Notes: a model not told the origin generated them from the sequence alone. Counted from the stretch's first letter, positions 53,834 to 63,028 are shown. The stretch is DNA of 64,000 bases from Sabulicella rubraurantiaca (GCF_017355885.1 NZ_JAFEUU010000003.1:310001-374000), one strand, 5' to 3'. Program-made: numbers and translations.

Positions 53834-54736
53834 ATGGATCTTGGTGAACTCGCATCCTGCCTGGGGTCGGCATCCTGTGTCGTCACCCAGGTCTCGGCCG
53901 GGCTGACGATCGGCTTGCTGATCTTCCTGGTCGCCTCCGGGCTGACGCTGATCTTCGGCGTGCTGGGGCTGGTGAACTTCGCGCACGGCACGCTTTACAT
54001 GCTGGGCTCCTACTTCGCGCTGACCGCCTATGGTACGACGGGGAGCTTCCTGGCGGCGGTGGGCGCGGGCGCTTTCGGCGTCGCGCTCGTCGGCCTGCTG
54101 ATGGAGCGCTTCCTGCTCAGCCGCATCTACGGCACGGACGTGCTGATGCAGCTCCTGGTCTGCTACGCCATCATCCTGATCCTGGATGACGTGGTGAAGA
54201 TCGTCTGGGGTGGCGACTTCCTGAAGATGGACCTGCCGGACGCCTTCCGCCGCCCGCCGGTGATCATCGCAGGGGGCATCGTCCCCTATTACTACGTCAT
54301 CCTCTTCGCCATCACCGCCGCGATCGCGGTGATCCTGGCCTGGGGCATGGGGCGCACGCGCTTCGGCCGCACCGTGCGCGCCGCAGCGGTGAATCCGGGC
54401 ATGGTCGGTGCCCTTGGCATCAACACGACCGCGGTTTTCGCGGCGGTGTTCGCGATTGGCTCGCTGCTCGCCGGGCTGGCGGGGGCGCTCTCGGCGCCGA
54501 TCCGCTCGGTGGTGCCGGGGGCCGGCGTCTCCATCCTCATCGAGAGCTTCATCGTCACCGTCATCGGCGGCATGGGCTCGATCTGGGGCGCGCTGATCGC
54601 TTCGCTGCTGATCGGCTTCACCCGGTCCTTTGGCTCCATCGGCTTCCCGCTCTTCACCGAAGGCATGATGTTCCTGATGATGGCGCTGGTCCTGCTGGTG
54701 AAGCCGAGCGGTCTGGCCGGGAAGCCGCACGCATGA
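53834..54736 (+). CDS. livH: LIV-type ABC transporter permease 1 (LivH family)
   Basis: 300 residues, about eight membrane helices. It has the LivH signature ASGLTLIFGVLGLVNFAHGT, LGSYFALTAYG, an MGRTRFGRTVRAAAVNPGMV cytoplasmic coupling loop (EAA-like) and VIGGMGSIWGALIASLLIGF. With LivM it forms the membrane channel of the importer. Its stop overlaps the livM start by 4 bases (ATGA), and it follows the binding-protein gene by 34 bases, so the subunits are co-expressed. Confidence 0.92.
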   Translation: MDLGELASCLGSASCVVTQVSAGLTIGLLIFLVASGLTLIFGVLGLVNFAHGTLYMLGSYFALTAYGTTGSFLAAVGAGAFGVALVGLLMERFLLSRIYGTDVLMQLLVCYAIILILDDVVKIVWGGDFLKMDLPDAFRRPPVIIAGGIVPYYYVILFAITAAIAVILAWGMGRTRFGRTVRAAAVNPGMVGALGINTTAVFAAVFAIGSLLAGLAGALSAPIRSVVPGAGVSILIESFIVTVIGGMGSIWGALIASLLIGFTRSFGSIGFPLFTEGMMFLMMALVLLVKPSGLAGKPHA

Positions 54737-55698
54737 GGACAGCGCTTTCCTGGCGCGGCGACGTGCTGGTCGCCGCCCTGGCCTTCCTTGCGCTGGCCGT
54801 GCCGGCCTTCCTGCTGGGCCTGCCGTCGGTGCTGGATTTCGTGGTGCGCTTCGCGATCTTCGGCCTGCTGGCCATGTCGCTCAACCTTCTGATCGGGACG
54901 ACGGGACTCGTCTCCTTCGGGCATGCGGCCTTCTTCGGCTCCGGCGCCTATGCCTTCGGGCTGCTGATGCAGTCCGGCGGATGGTCCATCCCGGCCGCCA
55001 TCCTCGCCGCCATGGTCATGACGGCGCTGCTGGCACTCGCCATCGGCGCGCTTTGCGTGCGGCTGTCGGAGATCTACTTCGCCTTCCTCACCCTCGCCTT
55101 CCAGATGCTGATCCACTCGGTCGTCATCTCCTGGGTGTCGCTGACCGGCGGTGACCAGGGGCTGATGGGTGGCATTCCCAAGCCGCCCTTCCTCGGCATC
55201 GACCTAGGCAATCAGGGCCATCTGGCGCTGTTCTCCCTCTTCTGCCTGCTCGCCTCCGTGGTGGCGCTGCGGCAGATCGTGCGCTCTCCCTTCGGAGCGG
55301 CGCTGCGGATGCTGCGCGACAACCCGGAGCGCGCCGCCTTCCTGGGGCTTTCCATCTTCCGGTACCGCCTCGCCGCCTTCGTGATCGCCGGTACCTTCGC
55401 GGGTCTCTCGGGCGTGCTGATGAGCCTCTACGTGTCCGGCGCCTTCCCGACCTTTCTCTACTGGACCACCTCGGGCGAGGCGATCTTCATGATCATGCTC
55501 GGCGGCATCACCGTCTTTCTCGGCCCGCTGGCGGGTGCGGCGATCTTCCTGGTGCTGAACGACCGCATCACCAACATCACCGAGCATCATGGGCTGGTCA
55601 TGGGCACCATCCTGCTGCTGCTGGTGCTCGGGCTGCGGAAGGGCCTGCTGGATTTCGTGGTGGATGCGTGGCGCGAGCGGCGGGAGAGGCGGGCATGA
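54733..55698 (+). CDS. livM: LIV-type ABC transporter permease 2 (LivM family)
   Basis: 321 residues, about nine helices. Family motifs include FGLLAMSLNLLIGTTGLVSF, GHAAFFGSGAYAFGLLMQ, LCVRLSEIYFAFLTLAFQML, a coupling loop RSPFGAALRMLRDNPERAAF, and ITVFLGPLAGAAIFLVLNDR. It pairs with LivH. Both its ends overlap neighbouring genes by 4 bases (ATGA at 54733 and 55695), tying it tightly to the SDR gene after it, which is unusual inside a transporter operon and suggests the SDR acts on the imported compound. Confidence 0.92.
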   Translation: MRTALSWRGDVLVAALAFLALAVPAFLLGLPSVLDFVVRFAIFGLLAMSLNLLIGTTGLVSFGHAAFFGSGAYAFGLLMQSGGWSIPAAILAAMVMTALLALAIGALCVRLSEIYFAFLTLAFQMLIHSVVISWVSLTGGDQGLMGGIPKPPFLGIDLGNQGHLALFSLFCLLASVVALRQIVRSPFGAALRMLRDNPERAAFLGLSIFRYRLAAFVIAGTFAGLSGVLMSLYVSGAFPTFLYWTTSGEAIFMIMLGGITVFLGPLAGAAIFLVLNDRITNITEHHGLVMGTILLLLVLGLRKGLLDFVVDAWRERRERRA

Positions 55699-56489
55699 GC
55701 GGCCAGGGATTCCACGGCAAGGTCGCGGTGGTGACCGGCGGGGCCAGCGGCATCGGCGCCGCGTGCTGCCGCATCCTCGCCGCGCGCGGCGCCCGGGTCG
55801 CGGTGACGGATCGTGACATGGCCCGGGCCGAGGAGGTCGCGCGCGAGACGGGCGGCATTGCCTTCGCCCTCGACGTCGCGACCATGGCGGCGAATGAGGC
55901 CACCGCGGCCGCGGTGGAGGCGCAGCTTGGGCCGGCCGATATCCTCGTCACCTCGGCAGGCGTGATCCAGCGGCCGCTGCGGGCCGAGGAATTGCCGGAG
56001 CAGGATGTCGAGGATGTCGTCCGCATCGACCAGATCGGCACATGGAATTCGGCAGTCGCCTTCGGTCGGCGCATGGCGGTGCGGGGCGGCGGTGCCATCG
56101 TCACCATCGCCTCCATCGCCGGCATCCGCTCCATGCCGCTGCACGCCTATTCCCCGGCCAAGGCGGCGGTGATCGAGATGACGCGCTGCCTCGCCGCCGA
56201 ATGGGGAAGGTCGGGGGTGCGCGTGAACGCGGTCTCGCCCGGCTACACCCGCACACCCGCGCTGCAGGCCGCGATCGACAAGGGGGAGCGCGACGTTTCC
56301 CTGCTGGAGGCCACCAGCGCGCTGGGCCGCATGGTGACGCCGGAGGATATCGCGGAGGCGGTGTGCTTCCTCTGCTCGGACGCCGCCTCCGCCATCACCG
56401 GCATCAACCTGCCGGTGGATGCCGGCTGGCTCGTGGCCGGGTCCTGGGCGAGCTATGGCGGGCTGCCGGGCCCCAGGGGCAATGCATGA
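55695..56489 (+). CDS. Short-chain dehydrogenase/reductase
   Basis: 264 residues. Classical SDR: NAD(P)-binding VVTGGASGIGAACCRILAA, cofactor-contact VTDRDMARAE, and the catalytic triad Ser140 (SIAGIRSMP), Tyr152 and Lys156 (HAYSPAKAAV), followed by VNAVSPGYTRTPALQ. It would oxidise an alcohol or reduce a ketone. It is inserted between the permease and ATPase genes with ATGA overlaps on both sides, so it is translated with them and probably processes the transported substrate. Confidence 0.93.
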   Translation: MSGQGFHGKVAVVTGGASGIGAACCRILAARGARVAVTDRDMARAEEVARETGGIAFALDVATMAANEATAAAVEAQLGPADILVTSAGVIQRPLRAEELPEQDVEDVVRIDQIGTWNSAVAFGRRMAVRGGGAIVTIASIAGIRSMPLHAYSPAKAAVIEMTRCLAAEWGRSGVRVNAVSPGYTRTPALQAAIDKGERDVSLLEATSALGRMVTPEDIAEAVCFLCSDAASAITGINLPVDAGWLVAGSWASYGGLPGPRGNA

Positions 56490-57259
56490 GGGGCGGGCGG
56501 CTGGAGCTTCAGGGCCTGCGCCGCACCTTCGGCGGGGTGGTGGCCACGGACGATGTCTCGCTGAATTTCGCGGCGGGGACGCTCTCGGCGATCATCGGGC
56601 CGAACGGCGCGGGCAAGACGACGCTGTTCCACCTGATCAGCGGCAAGATCAAGCCGACGGCCGGCCGCGTCCTGCTGGACGGGGCGGATATCACGAATCT
56701 CGACCGCCAGGACATCGTCCGGCGCGGCGTCGGGCGCGCCTTCCAGGTGGCGAATCTCTTCCCCAGCTTCACCGTGGCCGAAAGCCTCGTCGCCGCGATG
56801 CTGACGCATGAGGGCCGCACCGCAAGCCTGTTCCGCGCCTTCCCGCCGCCGGATGTCGCGGCGCGGGCCGATGAGGTGATGGAGCTTTGCGGTCTTTCCT
56901 CGCTGGCGAACATCACGGCGAAGCATCTGTCGCATGGCGACCAGAAGCTTCTCGACATCGCGCTGGCCCTGGCGCTCGACCCGAAGGTGCTGCTGCTGGA
57001 CGAGCCTACCGCCGGCATGGGCCCCGAGGAACGGTGGCGGATGATCGAGCGCGTGCACCGGTTGTGGGAGGCGCGGCGCATGACGCTGATCTTCATCGAG
57101 CACGACATGGACATTGTCTTCCGCATCGCCGAGACAGTGCGCGTGCTGCGCTACGGCGCCGTCCTCGCCCAGGGCACGCCGGAGGAGGTGCGCCGAAACC
57201 CCGCGGTGATCGAGGCCTATCTGGGCAGCGAGCACGCGCTGGAGGGCGATGTGGCATGA
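56486..57259 (+). CDS. livG: LIV-type ABC transporter ATP-binding protein (LivG family)
   Basis: 257 residues. Walker A GPNGAGKTTL, signature LSHGDQK, Walker B LLLDEPTAGM, switch His in IFIEHDMD. The LSHGDQK form of the signature and the C-terminal NPAVIEAYLG motif are typical of LivG. It is one of the two ATPases powering the importer. The start overlaps the SDR stop, and the stop overlaps livF (ATGA). Confidence 0.93.
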   Translation: MRGGRLELQGLRRTFGGVVATDDVSLNFAAGTLSAIIGPNGAGKTTLFHLISGKIKPTAGRVLLDGADITNLDRQDIVRRGVGRAFQVANLFPSFTVAESLVAAMLTHEGRTASLFRAFPPPDVAARADEVMELCGLSSLANITAKHLSHGDQKLLDIALALALDPKVLLLDEPTAGMGPEERWRMIERVHRLWEARRMTLIFIEHDMDIVFRIAETVRVLRYGAVLAQGTPEEVRRNPAVIEAYLGSEHALEGDVA

Positions 57260-57963
57260 TGGCGGAACTCTCCGTCAGCGGCCTCGACGCCGCCTATGGC
57301 GCGAGCCAAGTCCTGTTCGGCGTGGAGTTCGATGTCGAGCGGGGCGAGACCCTCGCCCTGATGGGTCGCAACGGCGCCGGCAAGAGTACGACCTTCAAGG
57401 CCATCGCCGGGTTGCTGTCGCCGCGGGGCGGCAAGGTGCTGCTCCGTGGCCAGGACCTCGCGGGTGCCAAGCCCTATCGCATCGCACGGGCCGGGGTCGG
57501 CTTCGTCCCGGAGGACCGGCAGGTCTTCCCGGAGCACACGGTAGAGGAGAATCTCGAAGTCGCGCAGAAGCCGGGGCCGGGTGGCGGCGACTGGAATGTC
57601 GAGCGCGCCTTCCAGGTCTTTCCCATGCTCGTGCCGCTGCGCAAGCGCATGGCTGGCCGCCTGTCGGGTGGCGAGCAGCAGATGCTGACCATCGCCCGCA
57701 GCCTGATGGGCAACCCGGCCGTGCTGCTCCTGGACGAGCCGTCGGAAGGGCTGGCGCCGCTGATCGTCGCGCAGATCGGCGATCTGATCCGCAAGCTGCG
57801 GGAAATGGGAACTACCATCGTGCTTGCCGAGCAGAATAGCCGCTTCTGCCTCGGCGTCGCGACGCGGGTCGCGGTGATCGACAAGGGCGCCATCGTCTGG
57901 CGCGGCGGCGTGGAGCAGTTTCGCGCCGACCCTTCGGTCCAGGCCCGCTACCTGCAGGTGTGA
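57256..57963 (+). CDS. livF: LIV-type ABC transporter ATP-binding protein (LivF family)
   Basis: 235 residues. Walker A GRNGAGKSTT, VPEDRQVFPEHTVEENL, signature LSGGEQQML, Walker B LLLDEPSEGLAPL, switch region VLAEQNSRF, and a C-terminal RYLQV, all LivF-type. It pairs with LivG. The start is the first of an ATGATG pair overlapping the livG stop. Confidence 0.93.
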   Translation: MMAELSVSGLDAAYGASQVLFGVEFDVERGETLALMGRNGAGKSTTFKAIAGLLSPRGGKVLLRGQDLAGAKPYRIARAGVGFVPEDRQVFPEHTVEENLEVAQKPGPGGGDWNVERAFQVFPMLVPLRKRMAGRLSGGEQQMLTIARSLMGNPAVLLLDEPSEGLAPLIVAQIGDLIRKLREMGTTIVLAEQNSRFCLGVATRVAVIDKGAIVWRGGVEQFRADPSVQARYLQV

Positions 57964-57968
57964 CACGC

Positions 57969-58922
57969 ATGGCCGACCCGATCGCGCTGTTCCGCATGAT
58001 GCTCACTATCCGTGAGGCGGAACTCGCCCTCGCGCGGCTCTTCGCCGATGGCGAGGTGCCGGGCTTCATCCACCTCTCGGTCGGGCAGGAAGGGGTGGCG
58101 GCGGGTGTCTGCGCCGCGCTTGGGCCACAGGATTCGGTCGCCTCCACCCATCGCGGCCATGGCCACGCCCTGGCGCGCGGCATGGCGCTAGAAGGCTTCT
58201 TCGCCGAGGTGATGGCGAAGTCCACCGGGCTGTGCGGCGGGCGTGGCGGCTCCATGCACGTTGCGGATCTGCAGCGCGGAATGCTGGGCGCCAACGGCAT
58301 CGTCGGTGCCGGCGCGCCTATCGCGCTCGGCGCAGCGCTGGCGCATCGCACGCGCGGGACGGATGGCGTCGCGGTTGCCTTCTTCGGCGACGGCGCCCTG
58401 GCCGAGGGCGCGATGCACGAGACGCTGAACATGGCCGCCATCTGGCGCCTGCCGCTGCTGATGGTCTGCGAGAATAATGGCTGGGCGGAGTTCAGCCGCA
58501 GCGACACGCAGGTGGCGGCGAAGCTCGGCGCCTGGACGCAATCCTATGGCGTCCGCCACGACGAGGTGGACGGCAACGACGTCGTCGCCGTCGCGGCGGC
58601 GGCGGAGGAGGCCGTCGCCGCCCTGCGCCGCGGCGAGGGGCCGCGCGTGATCGAGGCGCGCACCCATCGCTGGCGCGGCCATTTCGAGGGTGATCCGCAG
58701 CGCTACCGCGACCCGGAGGAGGCCGGCCGCATGGCGGAGCACGACCCCATCGCCCGCGCTCGCGCGGCCCTGACCGCCGAAGGCACGCCGGCCCAGACAC
58801 TGGACACGGCCGAGAGTGAGGCCCGCGACGCTGTCGCCGCCGCCATCGCCGCTGCGCGCACGGCTCCCCCCGCCGACTGGGCGGCCGCGCTGACGGGCGT
58901 CTATGCGCCGGCGGAGGCCTGA
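57969..58922 (+). CDS. TPP-dependent dehydrogenase E1 component, alpha subunit
   Basis: 317 residues from the ATG at 57969 (a GTG at 57960 is an alternative). It has the PDH/acetoin dehydrogenase E1-alpha pattern: GFIHLSVGQEGVAAGVCAAL, STHRGHGHALARG, GGRGGSMHVAD, GANGIVGAGAPIALGAALAH, the thiamine-diphosphate motif GDGALAEGAMHETLNMAA...CENN, and THRWRGHFEGDPQRYRDPEE. It binds thiamine diphosphate with the beta subunit and decarboxylates or cleaves a 2-oxo acid or acyloin, feeding the E2 at 60701. It sits 5 bases after livF. Confidence 0.93.
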   Translation: MADPIALFRMMLTIREAELALARLFADGEVPGFIHLSVGQEGVAAGVCAALGPQDSVASTHRGHGHALARGMALEGFFAEVMAKSTGLCGGRGGSMHVADLQRGMLGANGIVGAGAPIALGAALAHRTRGTDGVAVAFFGDGALAEGAMHETLNMAAIWRLPLLMVCENNGWAEFSRSDTQVAAKLGAWTQSYGVRHDEVDGNDVVAVAAAAEEAVAALRRGEGPRVIEARTHRWRGHFEGDPQRYRDPEEAGRMAEHDPIARARAALTAEGTPAQTLDTAESEARDAVAAAIAAARTAPPADWAAALTGVYAPAEA

Positions 58923-58925
58923 ACC

Positions 58926-59900
58926 GTGGCCGAGCTACGCATGGTGCAGGCCGTCAACCGCGCCCTGGCCGAGGCCATGGCGGAGGACCCTTCCGTCTTC
59001 CTGCTGGGCGAGGATATCGGCGCCGCGGGCGGCCCCTTCGGCGCGACGCGCGGGCTGCTGGACAAGTTCGGCCCCGACCGCGTGCGCGACACGCCGATCT
59101 CCGAGGCCGGTATCGTCGGTGCGGCGGTGGGCGCGGCGCTCTCGGGGCTGAAGCCGGTCGCCGAGATCATGTTCATGGACTTCATCACCCTCGCCATGGA
59201 TGCGCTGGTGAACCAGGCGGCGAAGGCGCGCTTCATGTTCGGCGGGCAGCGAGGCGTGCCAATGGTGCTGCGCACGCCGCATGGCGGTGGGCTTTCCGCC
59301 GGGCCGCAGCATTCGCAATGCCTGGAGGCGTGGCTGTGCCACATCCCGGGGCTGAAGGTGGTCTGCCCCGCGACGCCTGCCGATGCGCACGCCCTGCTGC
59401 GTGCCGCCATCGCCGACCCAGATCCGGTGGTCTTTATCGAGAACAAGGCGCTCTACGCCATGAAGGGCGAGGTCGAGGAAGCACCGGCCCCGGTGCCGAT
59501 CGGCCGCGCCCGCATCGCCCGGCCTGGACGCGACGCGACGGTCGTCGCCTACGGCGCCGCCGTGCACTGGGCGACCGAGGCCGCCGCGACCTTGGAGGGG
59601 GAGGGGATCGAGGCCGAGGTGCTCGACCTCCGCAGCCTCCAGCCCTGGGACGAGGCGGCGGTGCTCGAAAGCCTGTCGCGCACGCATCGCCTCGTCATCG
59701 CGCAGGAGGCGGTGGAAGCCTTCGGCGTCGGCGCGGAGATCGCCGCGCGCATGGCCGAGATCGGCTTCGACGAACTGGATGGACCGATCCTGCGCGTCGG
59801 CGCGCCCTTCACCCCGGTGCCCTTCGCGAAGGAGCTGGAGAGCGCCTACCGCCCCGACGCAGCACGCATCGCCGCCGCCGTTCGCCGCACGCTGGAATAA
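58926..59900 (+). CDS. TPP-dependent dehydrogenase E1 component, beta subunit
   Basis: 324 residues from a GTG at 58926. E1-beta pattern: MVQAVNRALAEAMAEDPSVF, LLGEDIGAAGGPFGATRGLL, RVRDTPISEAGIVGAAVGAA, FMDFITLAMDALVNQAAKAR, RTPHGGGLSAGPQHSQCLEA, and the C-terminal EAFGVGAEIAARM...ILRVGAPFTPVPFAK. It completes the alpha2-beta2 E1. It follows E1-alpha by 3 bases. Confidence 0.93.
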   Translation: MAELRMVQAVNRALAEAMAEDPSVFLLGEDIGAAGGPFGATRGLLDKFGPDRVRDTPISEAGIVGAAVGAALSGLKPVAEIMFMDFITLAMDALVNQAAKARFMFGGQRGVPMVLRTPHGGGLSAGPQHSQCLEAWLCHIPGLKVVCPATPADAHALLRAAIADPDPVVFIENKALYAMKGEVEEAPAPVPIGRARIARPGRDATVVAYGAAVHWATEAAATLEGEGIEAEVLDLRSLQPWDEAAVLESLSRTHRLVIAQEAVEAFGVGAEIAARMAEIGFDELDGPILRVGAPFTPVPFAKELESAYRPDAARIAAAVRRTLE

Positions 59901-59910
59901 GGGACAGCCC

Positions 59911-60696
59911 ATGCCCGACCCCGTCATCCTGTCCGAGACCAAGGGCGCCGTCGCGGTGCTCACCTTCAACCGCCCCGCGGCGCTGAACGCGATCGACGCG
60001 GCGACGCTGAAGGCCTTCGAAGCCGCCTTCATCGCTGCCGAGCAGGATGCTGCCGTACGCGTCATCGTCATCACCGGTGCAGGCGAGAAGGCCTTCGTCG
60101 CCGGTGGTGACATCGGCGACCTCGAAAGCCGCCAGGGCCTGCCGCACTACCTGGAATTCGGCGAGGAGCTGCACCGGGTCTTCAACCGCGTCGAGGCCTG
60201 CGACAAGCCCACCATCGCCGCGGTGAACGGCTTCGCGCTCGGCGGCGGGACGGAGCTGCTTCTCTGCACCGACATGCGGCTGGTGGCAGACACGGCGCGG
60301 CTCGGCCTGCCCGAGATCAATCTCGGCCTCTTCCCTGGTGCGGGCGGCACGCAGCGCCTGATCCGCGAGATCTCGCCCTGCCGGGCGCGGGAGATGATGT
60401 TCACCGGCAGCCAGATCACGGCGCAGGAGGCGGTGGAGCTCGGCCTGTGCAACCGCGTGGTGCCGCGGGCGGAACTCATGACCGAGGCGATGAAGCTGGC
60501 CGAGCGCTGCGCCTCCAAGTCGCCGCTGATCCTCAAGCTGATGAAACGCACGCTGCGCCAAGGCGCGCAGATGCCGCTGCCGCAGGCCCTGGCGCATGAG
60601 CATGCGATGATCGGCCTCGTGCTCGACGCCGCCGACGCGCATGAGGGCTGCCGCGCCTTCCTGGAGAAGCGCCCGGCCCAGTTCACCGGGCGATGA
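59911..60696 (+). CDS. Enoyl-CoA hydratase/isomerase family protein
   Basis: 261 residues. Crotonase fold with the oxyanion segments AFVAGGDIGDL and NGFALGGGTELLL, catalytic Glu115 and Glu135 (GGTELLLCTD, PEINLGLFPGAGGTQRL), matching the two glutamates of classical enoyl-CoA hydratase. It should hydrate a 2-enoyl-CoA made by the acyl-CoA dehydrogenase at 61844. AAGGGA precedes the ATG. It is embedded between the E1 and E2 genes. Confidence 0.92.
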   Translation: MPDPVILSETKGAVAVLTFNRPAALNAIDAATLKAFEAAFIAAEQDAAVRVIVITGAGEKAFVAGGDIGDLESRQGLPHYLEFGEELHRVFNRVEACDKPTIAAVNGFALGGGTELLLCTDMRLVADTARLGLPEINLGLFPGAGGTQRLIREISPCRAREMMFTGSQITAQEAVELGLCNRVVPRAELMTEAMKLAERCASKSPLILKLMKRTLRQGAQMPLPQALAHEHAMIGLVLDAADAHEGCRAFLEKRPAQFTGR

Positions 60697-60700
60697 CCCG

Positions 60701-61840
60701 ATGACGGCTTCTGCCGACATCGTCATGCCGAAGCTCGGCCTCACCATGACCGAGGGGCTGCTGGCGCAGTGGCACGTGCAGCCGGGGTCGCGGGTGGCAG
60801 CGGGCGACATCCTCTTCGTGGTGGAGACGGAGAAGATCTCCACCGACATCGAGGCGGTGGGTGAGGGCGAGATCCTGGAATTGCTCGTCCCTGCCGGCAG
60901 CACCATCCCCGTGGGCACGCCGGTTGCGCGCTGGACCGGCGCCGCAGCGCCGGAGGCAGAGCCGGCCGGGCAGGCCGCCCCGCCATCCCGCATCGTCGCC
61001 ACGCCGCTTGCGCGTCGCCTCGCGCGGGAGCGGGGGGTAAAGCTGGAAGCATTGCGCGGCAGCGGGCCGCGCGGCCGCATCAAGGCGAAGGACGTGCCGG
61101 AGGCTCCGCCGCCTCCCGCAGTGGCGGCGCCCGCCCCTGGCGAATTCGTCCCGCTCGACCGCGTGCGCGCGGCCTCGGCGCGTCGCCTTGCCCAGGCGAA
61201 GCAGGAGATGCCGCATTTCTATGTCGGCGCCGCGGCCGAGATCTCGCGCCTGCTGACCCTGCGCGACGAATGGCGGGAAATCCCTGGTGCGCCGCGCCTG
61301 ACGGTGACGCATGCGGTGCTCGCCGCCATGGGCCGCGCGCTGCTGGCCATGCCGGAGCTGAACCGCGTCTGGGAGGGAGAGGGCTGGCGGCTTCTGTCGC
61401 AGCCGGATGTGGGCCTTGCCGTGGACACGCCGCGCGGCCTCTTCGCCCCGGTGCTGCGCGATGCGGGGCGGCTGACGTTGGATGCGCTCGCGGAGCACGC
61501 GAATGGCTTGGTGGAGCGCGCCCGCGCCGGGCGCCTGTCCCCCAATGAGCTCGAGGGCGGCTGCATCTCGCTGTCAAATGTCGGGATGTTCGGCGCGCGC
61601 TTCCTCGTGCCGATCGTCAATCCCGGCCAGTCCATGATCCTCGGCCTCGGTGCCATGGAATCGCTGTTCCGGCCGGATGCGAATGGCGCGCCCGCGCTGC
61701 GGCGCGAGGTCACGCTGGTGCTGTCCGCCGATCACCGCGTGCTGGACGGGGCGGCCGCCGCCGCCTTCCTCGCACGCATCGTCGCCTGCCTGGAGAAGCC
61801 GCTGGCCCTGCTGCGCCCGCCGGCCGAGGAAAGGACCTGA
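60701..61840 (+). CDS. 2-oxoacid dehydrogenase acyltransferase (E2)
   Basis: 379 residues. Lipoyl domain (1 to about 78) with lipoylated Lys45 in VETEKISTDIEAVGEG; a peripheral subunit-binding domain at about 105-135 (ATPLARRLARERGVKLEALR, GSGPRGRIKAKDV); catalytic domain from about 150 with the active-site ADHRVLDGA (His345). It transfers the acyl group from lipoamide to CoA. No E3 (lipoamide dehydrogenase) gene is in the operon, so the housekeeping E3 must be used or it lies outside. The start at 60701 is 4 bases after the hydratase stop. Confidence 0.93.
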   Translation: MTASADIVMPKLGLTMTEGLLAQWHVQPGSRVAAGDILFVVETEKISTDIEAVGEGEILELLVPAGSTIPVGTPVARWTGAAAPEAEPAGQAAPPSRIVATPLARRLARERGVKLEALRGSGPRGRIKAKDVPEAPPPPAVAAPAPGEFVPLDRVRAASARRLAQAKQEMPHFYVGAAAEISRLLTLRDEWREIPGAPRLTVTHAVLAAMGRALLAMPELNRVWEGEGWRLLSQPDVGLAVDTPRGLFAPVLRDAGRLTLDALAEHANGLVERARAGRLSPNELEGGCISLSNVGMFGARFLVPIVNPGQSMILGLGAMESLFRPDANGAPALRREVTLVLSADHRVLDGAAAAAFLARIVACLEKPLALLRPPAEERT

Positions 61841-61843
61841 GTC

Positions 61844-63016
61844 ATGGAGTTCCGGCTCTCCGAGGACCAGCGCATGCTGGTCGAGACGGCCCGCAAGGTC
61901 GGCGAGCGCTTCGGCCCCGAATACTGGCGCGACCTGGACGCGCGGAAGGCTTATCCGAAGGAAGCCTGGGCCGCGATCTGCGAGGCCGGGCTCTGCGGCA
62001 TCACCTTGCCGGAGGAGCATGGCGGCTCGGGCCTGGGCATGCTGGAGATGGCGCTGGCGATCGAGGCGCTGACGGCCGGCGGAGCCGGCTCAACCCTGGC
62101 GCAGATGTTCATGCTGAACCCGATCTTCGGCGGCGTCAGCATCGCGAAGTTCGGCACGGAGGCGCAGAAGAAGGCGCTGCTGCCCGGCTTGGCCAGCGGA
62201 GAGATCACCTTCTGCATGGCGCTGACGGAGCCCGATGCCGGCACGAACAGCCTGGAGGTCCGGAGCTTCGCGCGCGCCGACGGCAATGGCTGGCGGTTGA
62301 ACGGTCGCAAGGTCTGGATCACCGCCGTGCCGCAGGCCAGCAAGATGCTGGTCGTGGCGCGCACGCGGAAGGTGGAGGAGGTGAAGCGCCGCACGGAAGG
62401 CATCAGCCTGTTCATGATCGAGCCGGAGCGGGAGGGCGTGAGCCATGCCGCGATCGACAAGCTCGGCACCAACACGCTGCCCTCCTCCTCAGTCTTCTTC
62501 GACGAGGTGCGCGTCGAGCCGGACGATCTGGTCGGCACGCTGGATGAAGGATGGACCGCGCTGCTGGAGGTGCTGAACACCGAACGCATCGTCACCACGG
62601 CCGGTCTCGTCGGGACGGTAGAGCTCGCGATCCGCAGCGCGGTGGAATATGCGCAGGGCCGCAAGGTGTTCGGCGGCAAGCCCATCGCCTCCTACCAAGG
62701 GCTGCAATTCCCGCTGGCCCAGGCGCATGCGTTGGGCGAGGCGGCGCGGGTCCTGAACCACAAGGCCGCTTCTCTTTGCGATCTGGGCGAACCCTACGGC
62801 TCCGCCGCCAACCAGGCGAAGCTGCTCGCCGCCCAGGCGGCGGCGCAGGCGACCGAGCGGGCGATGCAGACCATGGGCGGCATGGGCTACGCCAAGGAAT
62901 TCCACATGGAGCGGCTGTGGCGCGATGCGCGCCTGTTCCGCTTCGCGCCGGTCTCCGAGGAGATGGTGCTGAACTTCATCGCCATCCACGATCTGGGGAT
63001 GCCGCGCGGCTACTGA
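61844..63016 (+). CDS. Acyl-CoA dehydrogenase
   Basis: 390 residues. Family motifs: LPEEHGGSGLGMLEMALAIE, FCMALTEPDAGTNSLEVRSF, KVWITAVPQASKMLVVARTR, LLEVLNTERIVTTAGLVGTV, QTMGGMGYAKEFHMERLWRD. It is FAD-dependent, introducing a 2,3 double bond into an acyl-CoA. At the position of the MCAD catalytic base (IYEGTSQI) this protein reads FAPVSEEM, so that Glu is replaced by Pro; the base must lie elsewhere, as in some other subfamilies. It follows E2 by 3 bases and precedes the acyl-CoA ligase by 12. Confidence 0.92.
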   Translation: MEFRLSEDQRMLVETARKVGERFGPEYWRDLDARKAYPKEAWAAICEAGLCGITLPEEHGGSGLGMLEMALAIEALTAGGAGSTLAQMFMLNPIFGGVSIAKFGTEAQKKALLPGLASGEITFCMALTEPDAGTNSLEVRSFARADGNGWRLNGRKVWITAVPQASKMLVVARTRKVEEVKRRTEGISLFMIEPEREGVSHAAIDKLGTNTLPSSSVFFDEVRVEPDDLVGTLDEGWTALLEVLNTERIVTTAGLVGTVELAIRSAVEYAQGRKVFGGKPIASYQGLQFPLAQAHALGEAARVLNHKAASLCDLGEPYGSAANQAKLLAAQAAAQATERAMQTMGGMGYAKEFHMERLWRDARLFRFAPVSEEMVLNFIAIHDLGMPRGY

Positions 63017-63028
63017 GGGGGCCTGAGC

